A stretch of 64,000 nt of DNA from Syntrophus sp963665935 (GTDB lineage: Bacteria > Desulfobacterota > Syntrophia > Syntrophales > Syntrophaceae): positions 3,224,001 to 3,288,000 of the forward strand of contig OY762510.1 in assembly GCA_963665935.1 (NCBI GenBank), read 5' to 3'. Both the position numbers and the translations under genes were made by a program. Under the pieces are notes generated by a model, which was not told the origin of the DNA, did not search any database, and worked only from the letters and a program-made list of their open reading frames with translations. Positions 52,752 through 61,550 of this stretch are shown one piece after another. The stretch's first letter is position 1. Each line of letters starts with the position of its first letter.

Positions 52752-53186
52752 TCAGAAACCCAACGCTTTGCGGACATCCTGAGGAATGCCCAGCAGCAGT
52801 TCCATTTCAGGAACTTTCACGGCAACCTGCTCGCCGCGGCCCTCGGTGCAGACCTGTCCGCTTTCGACGAGACGGATTTCAAAATCCACGATGACCTTGA
52901 ATCGGGCTTCGGCGATTGTTGCTTTGCAGACAAAGACATCCCGGTGACGAAGAGGATGGATGTATTTGACCGATGTCCGAATGACGGGATACATGAAGGA
53001 ACTGTTCCCCTCGTATCCATAGAGGTTCACCCCGAGGCTGTCGAAAAGGGCCGATCGGGCCACATCGAAATATTTAAGATAGTTGCCGTGCCAGACCACC
53101 TGCATGGGGTCCAGGTCATGAAAGGGAACGGTCATCTGGACTTCAATGCTTGGCGTGTCGCCTTTCCGGGACGATGCGCGTTTCAT
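52752..53186 (-). CDS. YbgC-type hotdog acyl-thioesterase
   Basis: A 144-residue single hotdog-fold protein. The active-site segment LDPMQVVWHGNYLKYFDVAR aligns with YbgC/4-hydroxybenzoyl-CoA thioesterases; catalytic Asp26 is in the family position. It would hydrolyse acyl-CoA or acyl-ACP to free acid. It is between the radical SAM gene (4-nt overlap upstream) and the fatty-acid-kinase-like gene, so free fatty acid released could be the substrate of the next enzyme. Chain preference is not visible. Confidence 0.86.
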   Translation of the reverse strand: MKRASSRKGDTPSIEVQMTVPFHDLDPMQVVWHGNYLKYFDVARSALFDSLGVNLYGYEGNSSFMYPVIRTSVKYIHPLRHRDVFVCKATIAEARFKVIVDFEIRLVESGQVCTEGRGEQVAVKVPEMELLLGIPQDVRKALGF

Positions 53187-54445
53187 GGTTCCATCCTCCC
53201 GAACTTCCGGTCGATCAGGTCCCGGCGCCGGGGCCGGTAGGTTGCATCGGACTTTTCTTTCTCCACGACTTTCTTCAAAAGCTTGAACATCTTGTAATTC
53301 TGTGATTCCTCTCGATAGAATATGTTCCAGGCATACTCATGAAGTTCCTGGAGGCGTTCCCCGGACAGGTGCTTCGGCTCGAAGATGACCCGGTCCGTGG
53401 TGTAGTCATCCCAGTCGCTGGAGAGAATGCGGTTTTCCCTCTGGAGATCATCATAGGCGCGGGTGTGAGGGAAGGGCGTGAGAACGGTGAATTCGGCCAG
53501 GTCCAGTTCGATCTCCATCAGGAAATCGATCAGCCTCAGAATGCCATCCTCCGTGTGATCGTCCAGCCCCAGGAGGATCGTCCCTTCGACGCCGATGCCG
53601 AAATCGTGGTAGCGCCGGATCCGGTTCCGGATATGATCGGACGTGTCAAAGATGGCCTGATAGACATACCAGGCGCCGGCCTGCGCCGCCAGATCGAGGA
53701 CTTCATCATCCTCTTCAATGGGATGGCAGCACCACTTTTTTTTCAGGGGAATCATCTCCCGGAAAAGCCCGAGTTCCCAATCCTTGTTCTGGGCCAGGGA
53801 ATTGTCCACGATAAAGAGCCGATTGTTGTCGATGGAGGCCATTTCCTCGATGACCCGGTCGTAGGGACGGGGCCGGAACATCCGTCCGCCGAGATAACCC
53901 ACGCAGCAGGGATAGCAGTTGAACCGGCAGCCTCGCGAGGCATGGACGAGGTCCACCATCTGCACGCCTCGGTAAGTATACAGCTCTCGGTTCAGGATGT
54001 CCCGCCGGGCCGTTCCAACGGATTCGATTGGGGAAAAATCATCCAGATAGTTGTAGATCTTCTTCAACTGACCTGACCGGAAATCCCGGAAAACCTCTTC
54101 CATCCGTCCTTCCGCCTCGCCGAGAAAGACGGAATCGGCATGGGGCAGGGTTTCTTCGGCGTGGAGCATGGTCCCGATGCCGCCGAAGATCACAGGAATT
54201 CCCGAAAGGCGATAGCCGTCCGCGATCTGCCAGGCCCTCTTGATCTGGCCGGTCAGCATCACGGAAAGCCCGACCAGGTCGCAGTCCATATTATCAGGAA
54301 GGGGCTCTACGTTTTCATCGATGAACTCGATCTCCACATCCTCGGGCAGAGCGGCTGCCATGACGACCGGCCCATGCGGCGGCAGGTGAAATTCCGTCTG
54401 CCGCCGCAGCTTCTGCCATTTTGGATAGATCAATCGAAACTTCAT
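53183..54445 (-). CDS. B12-binding-domain radical SAM protein
   Basis: A 420-residue protein of the class with an N-terminal Rossmann-like cobalamin-type domain (DLVGLSVMLTGQIKRAW, GIPVIFGGIG) and a radical SAM barrel. The iron-sulfur cluster is held by CRFNCYPC (C173, C177, C180; CxxxCxxC), and GGRMFRPRPYDRVIEEM and GTILLGLDDHTEDG are typical of the family. B12-binding residues (DxHxxG) are missing, as in several relatives. Such enzymes methylate or rearrange unactivated carbons, including hopanoid and lipid modification. Start ATG at 54445 is chosen because AGGAG lies 12 nt upstream. It is the first gene of its operon, after a 300-bp divergent region. Confidence 0.85.
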   Translation of the reverse strand: MKFRLIYPKWQKLRRQTEFHLPPHGPVVMAAALPEDVEIEFIDENVEPLPDNMDCDLVGLSVMLTGQIKRAWQIADGYRLSGIPVIFGGIGTMLHAEETLPHADSVFLGEAEGRMEEVFRDFRSGQLKKIYNYLDDFSPIESVGTARRDILNRELYTYRGVQMVDLVHASRGCRFNCYPCCVGYLGGRMFRPRPYDRVIEEMASIDNNRLFIVDNSLAQNKDWELGLFREMIPLKKKWCCHPIEEDDEVLDLAAQAGAWYVYQAIFDTSDHIRNRIRRYHDFGIGVEGTILLGLDDHTEDGILRLIDFLMEIELDLAEFTVLTPFPHTRAYDDLQRENRILSSDWDDYTTDRVIFEPKHLSGERLQELHEYAWNIFYREESQNYKMFKLLKKVVEKEKSDATYRPRRRDLIDRKFGRMEP

Positions 54446-54641
54446 AAAAAATATAACTCCTGAAAAAAACGGCATTCTCTGAAAATTCTCATTCCTGGAG
54501 GCGGAAGATGACTTTTCAGAAAACGCCGGATCAGATGCCAGGGAATTCGGGACTTAACCCTCGAATTTCTGCTATAACAAAAGTCTCAATTTGGCAACAG
54601 GTTATATTGCGGCCAATCATTTCAACACGGATATTATTTGA

Positions 54642-54670
54642 TTGACGCAGATCGTTGTCTTTCTTATATT
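54642..54670 (+). promoter_or_regulatory. Sigma-70 promoter for tdh-kbl
   Basis: TTGACG (54642-54647), an exact 17-bp spacer and TATATT (54665-54670) match the consensus in five of six positions each. The predicted start is some 75 nt before the tdh ATG. It lies in the divergent region between the radical SAM operon and tdh. Confidence 0.65.
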
Positions 54671-54752
54671 ATTCAGTAAATAAAGGCGTTGTAATCAATC
54701 CTGGCGAAATGCAGATCAAAAAACGGAAACTGTACACGTTGAGAGATCAAGG

Positions 54753-55733
54753 ATGAAAAAAATCCTGGTGACCGGCTCTACCGGTCAGATCGGATCGGAA
54801 TTGACTCCCGCCCTGAGAGAGGCCTACGGGAGAGACAACGTCGTTGCCGCGGGACACAACCGCCAACCCGAGGCCGAACTCAGACAGAGCGGACCCTATT
54901 GCTGCCTGGATGTACGGGATGGGGATCTGCTCCGGCAAACCGTTAAGAATTACCTCATCAATACCATCTTTCATCTGGCCTCGATGCTTTCGGCGGCGGC
55001 GGAAGAGAAGCCGCAACTGGCCTGGGAGATCAATGTGGGTGGATTGAAAAATGTCCTGGAAGCGGCCCGGGAATACGGATGCGCCGTTTTCTTTCCCAGT
55101 TCCATTGCTGTTTTCGGCAGCGGCGCCCCACAGGAAAATACCCCCCAGATGACGATCCAGCGACCGGGCACGCTTTACGGAATTTCAAAGCTTACCGGCG
55201 AACTTCTGTGCGACTATTACCATTACCGCTTCGGTGTCGATACCCGGGGCCTTCGCTTTCCCGGTCTTCTTTCCACCAGGACACGGCCCGGCGGCGGCAC
55301 CACCGACTATGCCGTCGAGATCTTTTATGCTGCTTTGAAAGAGGGGCACTATACCTGTTATCTCGCACCCGATACCCGGCTGGACATGATGTACATGCCC
55401 GATGCCCTGCGTGCTGCCATGACCCTGATGGAGGCGGATGGACAAAAGCTCCTCCACCGCAATGCCTATAATCTGACGGCCCTGAACTTCACCCCGGAAG
55501 AACTGGCGGAGCAGATTCGTTTATGCCTGCCCGGATTTTCCATCTCATACGAAATTGACCCTCTCCGCCAGGCCATTGCCGATTCCTGGCCCCGGCACCT
55601 GGACGACAGTTCGGCGCGTGCCGAGTGGGGTTGGGAACCCAGGTACGATCTTGCCGCAACGGTGGCGGACATGCTGGATAAACTCGCGATCAAACTTGAC
55701 AGACCAAGGGAGGGCAAACATGGCACTGGATAA
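54753..55733 (+). CDS. tdh: L-threonine 3-dehydrogenase, short-chain (SDR) type
   Basis: A 326-residue extended SDR/NAD-dependent epimerase-family protein. The Rossmann motif is VTGSTGQIGSEL (6-17) and the catalytic pair is YGISK (Y142, K146), with the preceding PSSIAVFG. The segment TRPGGGTTDYAVEIFYAAL is typical of the archaeal/bacterial SDR threonine dehydrogenase, not of sugar epimerases. The enzyme oxidises threonine to 2-amino-3-ketobutyrate, which the next gene cleaves. It overlaps kbl by 14 nt. A good sigma-70 promoter precedes it. Confidence 0.88.
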   Translation: MKKILVTGSTGQIGSELTPALREAYGRDNVVAAGHNRQPEAELRQSGPYCCLDVRDGDLLRQTVKNYLINTIFHLASMLSAAAEEKPQLAWEINVGGLKNVLEAAREYGCAVFFPSSIAVFGSGAPQENTPQMTIQRPGTLYGISKLTGELLCDYYHYRFGVDTRGLRFPGLLSTRTRPGGGTTDYAVEIFYAALKEGHYTCYLAPDTRLDMMYMPDALRAAMTLMEADGQKLLHRNAYNLTALNFTPEELAEQIRLCLPGFSISYEIDPLRQAIADSWPRHLDDSSARAEWGWEPRYDLAATVADMLDKLAIKLDRPREGKHGTG

Positions 55734-56958
55734 GTTGAATCCCCTATTGGCGGAGAAGCTCGAGCAGTTGGCCCGGACCGGAATTAAGAAGCGGAATGAG
55801 GAGGTCATTACCGGTCGTCAGCCACCACGGGACGGATACGGCCCGAGATACTTTCTCCATGGTTATGAAGGGCGGCCTTTCCTGCGCATGAACGCCAATG
55901 CCTACCTCAGCCTCCAGTTCCATCCCAGGGTGATTGAAGCGGAAGAGAAAGCCGCCCGGCGCTTCGGGGCCGGTCCCGGGGCCGTTCGCTTTATTAGTGG
56001 AACCTTCGAGCCCCATGTGGAATTGGAGAAACGTCTGGCCGCTTTTCACGGACGGGAGGCGGCCATGATCTTCAGCGCCGCCTACGCCACGGTCATGGGG
56101 GTTGTCCCGCAGCTGATCACCCCGGAAACCCTGGTGGTGAGTGACGCCCTCAACCACAACAGCATCATCAACGCCCTTCGCCTTGCCCAGCCTGCGGCCA
56201 GGGAGATCTACAACCACCTGGATGCAGGAGGGTTGGAGAAGATCCTGGAGCGATACCAGGGGAAGGTTAAGCGGGTCCTTGTGGTGACGGACGGCGTATT
56301 CAGCATGCGCGGCGATGTTGCCCCCCTGGATTCAATCAGCAGGATCAGCAGGCGATCCCATGATCTTTTTGACGAGGGCGTGATCGTTGTCGTGGATGAT
56401 TCTCACGGGGTCGGAGCCCTGGGCGACGGCGGCCGGGGCACGGAAGAAAAAACAGCGGCGCGGGCAGACATTCTCATCGCCACGCTGGGTAAGGCCCTGG
56501 GAGTCAACGGCGGCTATGTCGTGGCCGACGGGACGGTCATTGACTACCTGCGGGAAACCGCCCCCTTCTATATCTATTCCAATCCGATGACCCCTTCGGA
56601 AGCATCGGCTGCACGAGAAGCGCTGAACATCCTGGACAGCAGGGAAGGCCATGGTCTCCTGCATAAGATTTGGGATCTCGCGGCACTCCTGCGAAAGGGC
56701 CTTTCAGAGCAGGGCTATGAAATCCTCTCCGGCGAACACCCCATCGTTCCCCTCTTGATCCGAGATACCGTAAAAACAAAAAAGCTGGTCTCTCAACTAT
56801 TTGTCAGGAATATCCTGGCGACGGGACTCAGCTATCCCGTGGTGCCCCGGGGGGAAGAGGAAATACGTTTCCAGATAACCGCGGAACATACGGAAAGAGA
56901 CCTTATTTATCTTCTTGAGAATTTAAGAGAGTTCCAACAACAAATAAACGATACCTGA
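55720..56958 (+). CDS. kbl: 2-amino-3-ketobutyrate CoA ligase/alpha-oxoamine synthase
   Basis: A 412-residue PLP enzyme of the alpha-oxoamine synthase family. The PLP lysine is K258 in ATLGKALGVNGG, with SDALNHNSII, VVTDGVFSMRGD and DDSHGVGALG as other cofactor-binding segments. Next to the SDR-type threonine dehydrogenase it most likely splits 2-amino-3-ketobutyrate with CoA into glycine and acetyl-CoA. The sequence alone would also allow 7-keto-8-aminopelargonate synthase. The ATG at 55720 has AGGG upstream and lies inside the end of tdh. It is slightly longer than the usual 395-400 residues. Confidence 0.86.
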   Translation: MALDKLNPLLAEKLEQLARTGIKKRNEEVITGRQPPRDGYGPRYFLHGYEGRPFLRMNANAYLSLQFHPRVIEAEEKAARRFGAGPGAVRFISGTFEPHVELEKRLAAFHGREAAMIFSAAYATVMGVVPQLITPETLVVSDALNHNSIINALRLAQPAAREIYNHLDAGGLEKILERYQGKVKRVLVVTDGVFSMRGDVAPLDSISRISRRSHDLFDEGVIVVVDDSHGVGALGDGGRGTEEKTAARADILIATLGKALGVNGGYVVADGTVIDYLRETAPFYIYSNPMTPSEASAAREALNILDSREGHGLLHKIWDLAALLRKGLSEQGYEILSGEHPIVPLLIRDTVKTKKLVSQLFVRNILATGLSYPVVPRGEEEIRFQITAEHTERDLIYLLENLREFQQQINDT

Positions 56959-57130
56959 AATTATTTCTGTTTCCTTCCTTGGATTTTCCTTGTACCAGTA
57001 TATGACTGGTAATTGTCCCGTATTTAATCCGTATTGCATTTTTTCCAAGTTGTGTGGTGAGTAGAAGAAAACAAAGAAAAAAACAGTTTTGTCGCAGCAC
57101 AAAATCGCGAATTAAGGGGGTAGGAACGTA

Positions 57131-57328
57131 ATGGATCAGACGAAATTGCCTGGAAGGAGAGAAATCCCGCGAAGTCGAAGAAAAAGGTTGTTTGGAATGA
57201 CGGATTCCATTCTGAGCAACATGACGGTCTATCTAAATCCCTATCTGGAGAGTGAAAACAACCTTTCCGTTGAAGAAGCCGCCCTTTTTGATGTGGTGAA
57301 CAGGGCCTTCAATAAGAGGGATTCATGA
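57131..57328 (+). CDS. Small protein of unknown function
   Basis: A 65-residue ORF, with a basic N-terminal third (GRREIPRSRRKRLFG) and an acidic, helical remainder (LESENNLSVEEAALFDVVNRAFNKRDS). A strong GGGGGTAGGAA precedes the ATG by several bases. No membrane helix, signal peptide or cysteine is present. It lies 172 nt after kbl, and no terminator was seen between them. The protein-like composition supports coding, but I know no family. Confidence 0.5.
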   Translation: MDQTKLPGRREIPRSRRKRLFGMTDSILSNMTVYLNPYLESENNLSVEEAALFDVVNRAFNKRDS

Positions 57329-57521
57329 CGGCTATTTCGAAATTGTTAAGTATTACCCTTCCACGGAATTCCTATCATCCTATCAGCCTGCTTGATTTAT
57401 CCTCAAAGGATGAACGAAGAAAAGGCTGTGGGTTGGAGATTGGCTGAAAGATGGGATTGCCATCCCTTTGGCAAAAAGCCGCCTTGTCGCCATCCTGAGA
57501 ATTTAATGCCGCAATCATATT

Positions 57522-60500
57522 TCACTTGAGGGAAAAATCAACCCGGCTGGCCTTCGCCTTTTCTGCCGGGCCCTTTTCACCGGCCTCACTCTTAAGTTTC
57601 GGTTCCAGGACAAACACCCGCTCTGACGAAATATTTCCATTTTTGACAATGGCATCGGCAACGACCCGTGCGCGGCGGAGTCCCAACTGGCGCAGGTCGT
57701 CATCCGTCACATTCGTGTGACTCAGCAGAAGTCTTTCCATTTCCTCCACCGGCAGATCCTTGGCCAGACCGATTACATTGCGGGGTTTGGGAAATTTTTC
57801 CTGACCGTAGACCTGTTTCAGGAGCTTAGGATATTCATTCGGATCGATACGGATTTCTTCGAGTCGGGAAGGACTGTCCGTTTTTTCTTCAAGGCTCTTC
57901 AATTTTGCCGCCTTCACTTTACGCTCCAGCATCCTGCGGCGCAGCCCCTCTCTGTCCGCAGAGGGGTCGATACGTCCGGTTATGTCCAACTTCAGTCCGG
58001 GGCGGTCTGCCAGTGCCTTGGACAGGGAAGAAATCTTGTCCAGGGCGATTTTGTCCAGGTCTGCCCGGCCGGGTTCAAACTCGATATAAGAGAGCTCTTC
58101 CCCGCCGCCGACCAGATTTCCCAGCAGCGCAAAGGGCGCCGTTACGGCCTTGGAAATCAGATTGAGAATGACTTTCAATATGATGCTGCCGATCGAAAAT
58201 TTGGGATCATCCAGGGAACCGGAAATGGGCAGGTTGACGTCGATGACGCCGTGGCGGTCCTTGAGCAGGGCAACGGCCAGAAGAACCGGCAGTTTCGTAG
58301 CCTTCGGGCTTTCGACTTTATCGCCGAAGGTGAGCTGGTCCAGCATGACGCGATTTTCCGCACGAAGTTTGCGGTTTTCAATAAAATAATGCACATCCAT
58401 GGATAGCTTGCCCTTGATGATGGGATAGCCGGCATAGGTTGCGGAATAGGGTGTTGCCGCCGGTAGATCCACGCCCTTGGCTGAGGCGGTAAGATCGAGA
58501 AATAGATTGCCGGAGAGAGGGTTGACTTTTCCCTGGATGAATACCGGTGCGGTATCGTCCACGGAGCCGCGGATTTCCACATCAGCCGTTGTGGCAAGAT
58601 TAGAAGTCAGTCCGGTAATGCGGCCTCCAATCTGGGTAAGATTGGCGGAATAGTTCGGCTTGATGAAGCGGTCGGAGAAACGGACCTGGCCATCCTGCAG
58701 CGATATTCGGCCGATCTTGACCGGGGCCGGCGGCTTTTCGGGCTTACTGGACGCTGAAACCGTAGAAGTCGGCTTTGGCGAAATGCTTCGGATTGTTTCC
58801 TGGTCCTTTTCCTGAGACGCCGGAATGTCGACCTTACCCGCAGTAGCCTCTTTGCTTGCCTCTCCCTTCCCAAGGATGGATTGCATATTGATGGAGCCGT
58901 CGGGATTGATGATCAGGCGTGAATAAAAATTGCTCAGGGATATCTCCTGGATATCCACATTCAATGGAGCCGTATCAAACCGGACACTGCCGAAATGCAG
59001 CCTTTCCCATTTCAGAAAATCATTGCTTTGAACTTTGTCCACACTGGCGAATTGGTTTACGGAAGCCTCTCCTTGATAGGAGATCTTCGCCTGTTCTGCC
59101 AGCTGGGCGGAAAGTACGCCTCTGGCGCTTATTGTGCCGCTGGTGATGCGTATTTGAACCTTATCAGCAAAATAGGGCTGCACTGGCAGAATGGGGAGTC
59201 CGCTTGCCTTAAGCTGCAGTTTTGCAGAAGCCTGGGGTTTTGTGACAACGCTGCCGTCCACGTCCAGCCTTCCCTTGCGACCCATCTGTGCCGCCAGGGA
59301 TAATTTTGCCGTCGAATTCGGATGGGATGAAAGATTTTCCACTGCCGCAGCAATATGATCGATTCCGATATCAGCGATTCCCGATGGCGGCATTTCATCG
59401 CACCAGCGCAGGTTGGTCTCATTTACGGCAAGCTTTTTGACTTCATATTGCCAGGCGGGGCCGGGCGGGGGTGCGGCCGGCTTGGTCCTGCTTTCCCCAA
59501 TAAGCTCGCTCAGGTTCAGAGCGCCCTTCCTGTTCCGCTGAACAAAAAAGCGGCTTTTCCCGAGGGAGATTTCATCGATGAATATTGTGCGTCGGTCGGT
59601 CGAGAGAGAGGTCCCGGCGATGCCGAACTGGCCGATGTAAACCATCTCCGTCTTGCTGCCCGGCGATGAAAGACGAAGATCTGTTACCTGGGCGTTTAAT
59701 CTGTTCAAGGCAAAGGGCTCCAGCACGACATCGGTGGCGGCTTTCATAAGAGCCCCTTCGGGACCGGATGCGCTTATTTCAATCTGCCCGGACTTACCCT
59801 TTTCGCTGGTGATGTTGTGGACGAGGAGGTAAATATCCCGTAATGTCGCTTCAAAAGGTTTTGTCCGCGAATCGTCACGCACATGGACAATGGCGGAATC
59901 AAGGATTCCTTCCCGCAGGAGGAAATAAGGCATCGGTTTCTTTTCTTTGTCCGGTTCCACCAGAGAAGTCAGATTGAGCCGACCCTGGTGGTCCCGGCGC
60001 ACAAAGAGCTCCAGCTGGTCAAGGACCAAACGGTCCACCGTAAATCGTTTGACCAGGGGCTCGATACGGCCCAGGGCAACATCAAGACTTTTCAGCCGGA
60101 CCGTTGGTAAGTCCTTGGCCTCATTCATTGCCAGATCATGCAAGGCCACACTTCCGGACAATTGCAGCGAAGGCGCCTTGCCTTGCGGTTGCAGAAAGGC
60201 AATCTTGAGATCGGCGTCCAGCGTTCCTCCCGGCAGGGAAAAATAGAGTTTCTTCGGCACATAGGTCAGATATTCATTAAGGGCAACTTTGCTGAGTTTC
60301 AGATTCAGGGAACTCTCTCGGTCGGCCTCAAAAGGTTTGGTCCTGCCGGTAAGGCGAAATGGGGCGCTATTGATAATAGCGGAAAACTCCGGAAGGACAT
60401 AATCATCCACACGATAGGACAAATTGGATAAAAAGGGGATCGAGATCTTGAGGTCTTGGATTCTATGCCTGTGGCCTTTGGGTTGATCGTCGAAATCGAT

Positions 60501-61016
60501 TCGGCCGGAAATAATCCGGATATTGTTAAGCGAAAAGCGCAGGGCATCGGATCCCTTCTTCTCTGGAGCGGCAGGCCGTTTTTTCAGACGGTCGATGATA
60601 TCCTGGAAGTTGTAGGTGTTATCGGTTGTCCGCACCAGGTTGACGTACGGTTCCGTTATTCGAATTTCGCCCAACACAGGACCGCCAAAAAAGATCGAGG
60701 CCAACTGGGCATTTACATAGACCTCTTTGAAGGAAACAAAGGGCGTCTTGCCGTTACGTTCCGCCAGAGTAAAATCGTCGATTTCGATGGACAACATCAG
60801 CGGATTGATGTGCACCGCCCCCACACTGATCTTCCGCCCTAGTTTAGAAGAGAGATTTTCAACGAGATAGGACTTCAGCAGTGACGGACCGGCGAAAAAA
60901 AGAACCAGCGAGAACAGAACAAACAGGCTCAGCAGGAGGTATCCCGTCTTCCGAAGCCACGGTTGAGTCAAAGTCTTTTTGATGTGTAATGTAGAAAACC
61001 TTTCGTACCAATTCAT
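57522..61016 (-). CDS. DUF748-family (AsmA-like) envelope protein
   Basis: A 1164-residue protein anchored by one N-terminal membrane helix (about 24-46) followed by a periplasmic, repetitive beta-rich region: GRKISVGAVHINPLMLSIEIDDF near the start is the AsmA/DUF748 entry. A proline- and serine-rich stretch splits it at about 735-765. From about 980 a C-terminal module follows with an OmpA-like flavour (YIEFEPGRADLDKIALDKISSLSKAL, LGLRRARVVADAIVKNGNISSERVFVLEPK). AsmA-like proteins are bridge-like lipid carriers of the envelope. The gene starts by overlapping lapA by 4 nt. Its substrate is unknown. Confidence 0.82.
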   Translation of the reverse strand: MNWYERFSTLHIKKTLTQPWLRKTGYLLLSLFVLFSLVLFFAGPSLLKSYLVENLSSKLGRKISVGAVHINPLMLSIEIDDFTLAERNGKTPFVSFKEVYVNAQLASIFFGGPVLGEIRITEPYVNLVRTTDNTYNFQDIIDRLKKRPAAPEKKGSDALRFSLNNIRIISGRIDFDDQPKGHRHRIQDLKISIPFLSNLSYRVDDYVLPEFSAIINSAPFRLTGRTKPFEADRESSLNLKLSKVALNEYLTYVPKKLYFSLPGGTLDADLKIAFLQPQGKAPSLQLSGSVALHDLAMNEAKDLPTVRLKSLDVALGRIEPLVKRFTVDRLVLDQLELFVRRDHQGRLNLTSLVEPDKEKKPMPYFLLREGILDSAIVHVRDDSRTKPFEATLRDIYLLVHNITSEKGKSGQIEISASGPEGALMKAATDVVLEPFALNRLNAQVTDLRLSSPGSKTEMVYIGQFGIAGTSLSTDRRTIFIDEISLGKSRFFVQRNRKGALNLSELIGESRTKPAAPPPGPAWQYEVKKLAVNETNLRWCDEMPPSGIADIGIDHIAAAVENLSSHPNSTAKLSLAAQMGRKGRLDVDGSVVTKPQASAKLQLKASGLPILPVQPYFADKVQIRITSGTISARGVLSAQLAEQAKISYQGEASVNQFASVDKVQSNDFLKWERLHFGSVRFDTAPLNVDIQEISLSNFYSRLIINPDGSINMQSILGKGEASKEATAGKVDIPASQEKDQETIRSISPKPTSTVSASSKPEKPPAPVKIGRISLQDGQVRFSDRFIKPNYSANLTQIGGRITGLTSNLATTADVEIRGSVDDTAPVFIQGKVNPLSGNLFLDLTASAKGVDLPAATPYSATYAGYPIIKGKLSMDVHYFIENRKLRAENRVMLDQLTFGDKVESPKATKLPVLLAVALLKDRHGVIDVNLPISGSLDDPKFSIGSIILKVILNLISKAVTAPFALLGNLVGGGEELSYIEFEPGRADLDKIALDKISSLSKALADRPGLKLDITGRIDPSADREGLRRRMLERKVKAAKLKSLEEKTDSPSRLEEIRIDPNEYPKLLKQVYGQEKFPKPRNVIGLAKDLPVEEMERLLLSHTNVTDDDLRQLGLRRARVVADAIVKNGNISSERVFVLEPKLKSEAGEKGPAEKAKASRVDFSLK

Positions 61017-61246
61017 TTTATCTTCTCTTGTTTCCCTCCGGGTTTCCGCTTGGTCGATGAAAATGACAATGTGATAAGGATTCCCACGAAGATCCCGATC
61101 AAGAGTGTTGAAGCGAGGAGTGCTGCATTCGGCATAGTGATCGAAATGAACAGGAATTTGGTTTCAACGGGCTGTGAGTTTTGGATGATCACGATGAGAA
61201 TCAACAGAATTGCGGAAAATGCTGCAAGAAGTTTAAAATTGATCAT
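61013..61246 (-). CDS. lapA: LapA-domain (DUF1049) inner membrane protein
   Basis: A 77-residue protein with two membrane helices (about 5-23 and 40-62) and the family pattern IIQNSQPVETKFLF between them and a basic tail (STKRKPGGKQEK). The LapA family in E. coli pairs with LapB in LPS assembly. Here it is followed, with 4 nt overlap, by the DUF748 gene. No lapB is near. Its ATG lies 19 nt after the non-coding start of the divergent region. Confidence 0.82.
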   Translation of the reverse strand: MINFKLLAAFSAILLILIVIIQNSQPVETKFLFISITMPNAALLASTLLIGIFVGILITLSFSSTKRKPGGKQEKIK

Positions 61247-61281
61247 AATGCATTTTTCTCTCTTTCATGGCTTCAAGCAAT

Positions 61282-61550
61282 CCAGGGAACCGTTAGATCT
61301 TGGACAGACCTACCGGGAGTCATCCGCGGCACAGGCATAAAGGCATGCAGGCGAGGGCCTACGCTGAATAACTCCTCTGAAATATTCATTCGTAGAGATT
61401 GACATAACTGTTCCCTGAAAGCAAGTGCGGAACGATAAGGTTTATCCGCATGGTGATGCCTGTAAGACAGGAGCATCCTGAATCCCTGAACACTATTCGA
61501 AAGACCCGGAAGAAGACCACTGGCACCTATATTGCTATCTTCAGGGAACA
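61282..61550. repeat. Repeated CAGGGAAC/TCCCTGAA motifs upstream of the chemoreceptor
   Basis: The 11-mer TGTTCCCTGAA (61409-61419) and its exact inverse TTCAGGGAACA (61540-61550) frame the promoter region. Further related copies are TCCCTGAA at 61483-61490 and CAGGGAAC at 61282-61289. Position relative to the sigma-54 promoter (61521-61535) is about -40, -115 and -240 upstream, and one copy overlaps the start. The rest of the 61247-61627 stretch contains no gene I can support. Confidence 0.55.
61521..61535 (+). promoter_or_regulatory. Sigma-54 (RpoN) promoter of the chemoreceptor gene
   Basis: TGGCAC-N5-TTGC has exactly 10 bases between the GG and the GC, the spacing required by RpoN. The predicted start is near 61546, about 80 nt before the ATG at 61628. 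The sequence is nearly identical in core to the promoter before the stator operon at 6 kb. Confidence 0.82.

Noticed and set aside
54594..54612. TTGGCAACAGG...TTGC as a sigma-54 promoter before tdh
   Set aside because: The GG to GC distance is 14, not 10. The sigma-70 promoter at 54642-54670 explains the transcription better.
61409..61550. Structured RNA or riboswitch closed by the 11-bp inverted repeat before the chemoreceptor
   Set aside because: The sigma-54 promoter (61521-61535) puts the start near 61546, so the left arm is not transcribed together with the right one. The core motifs of c-di-GMP riboswitches were not seen.
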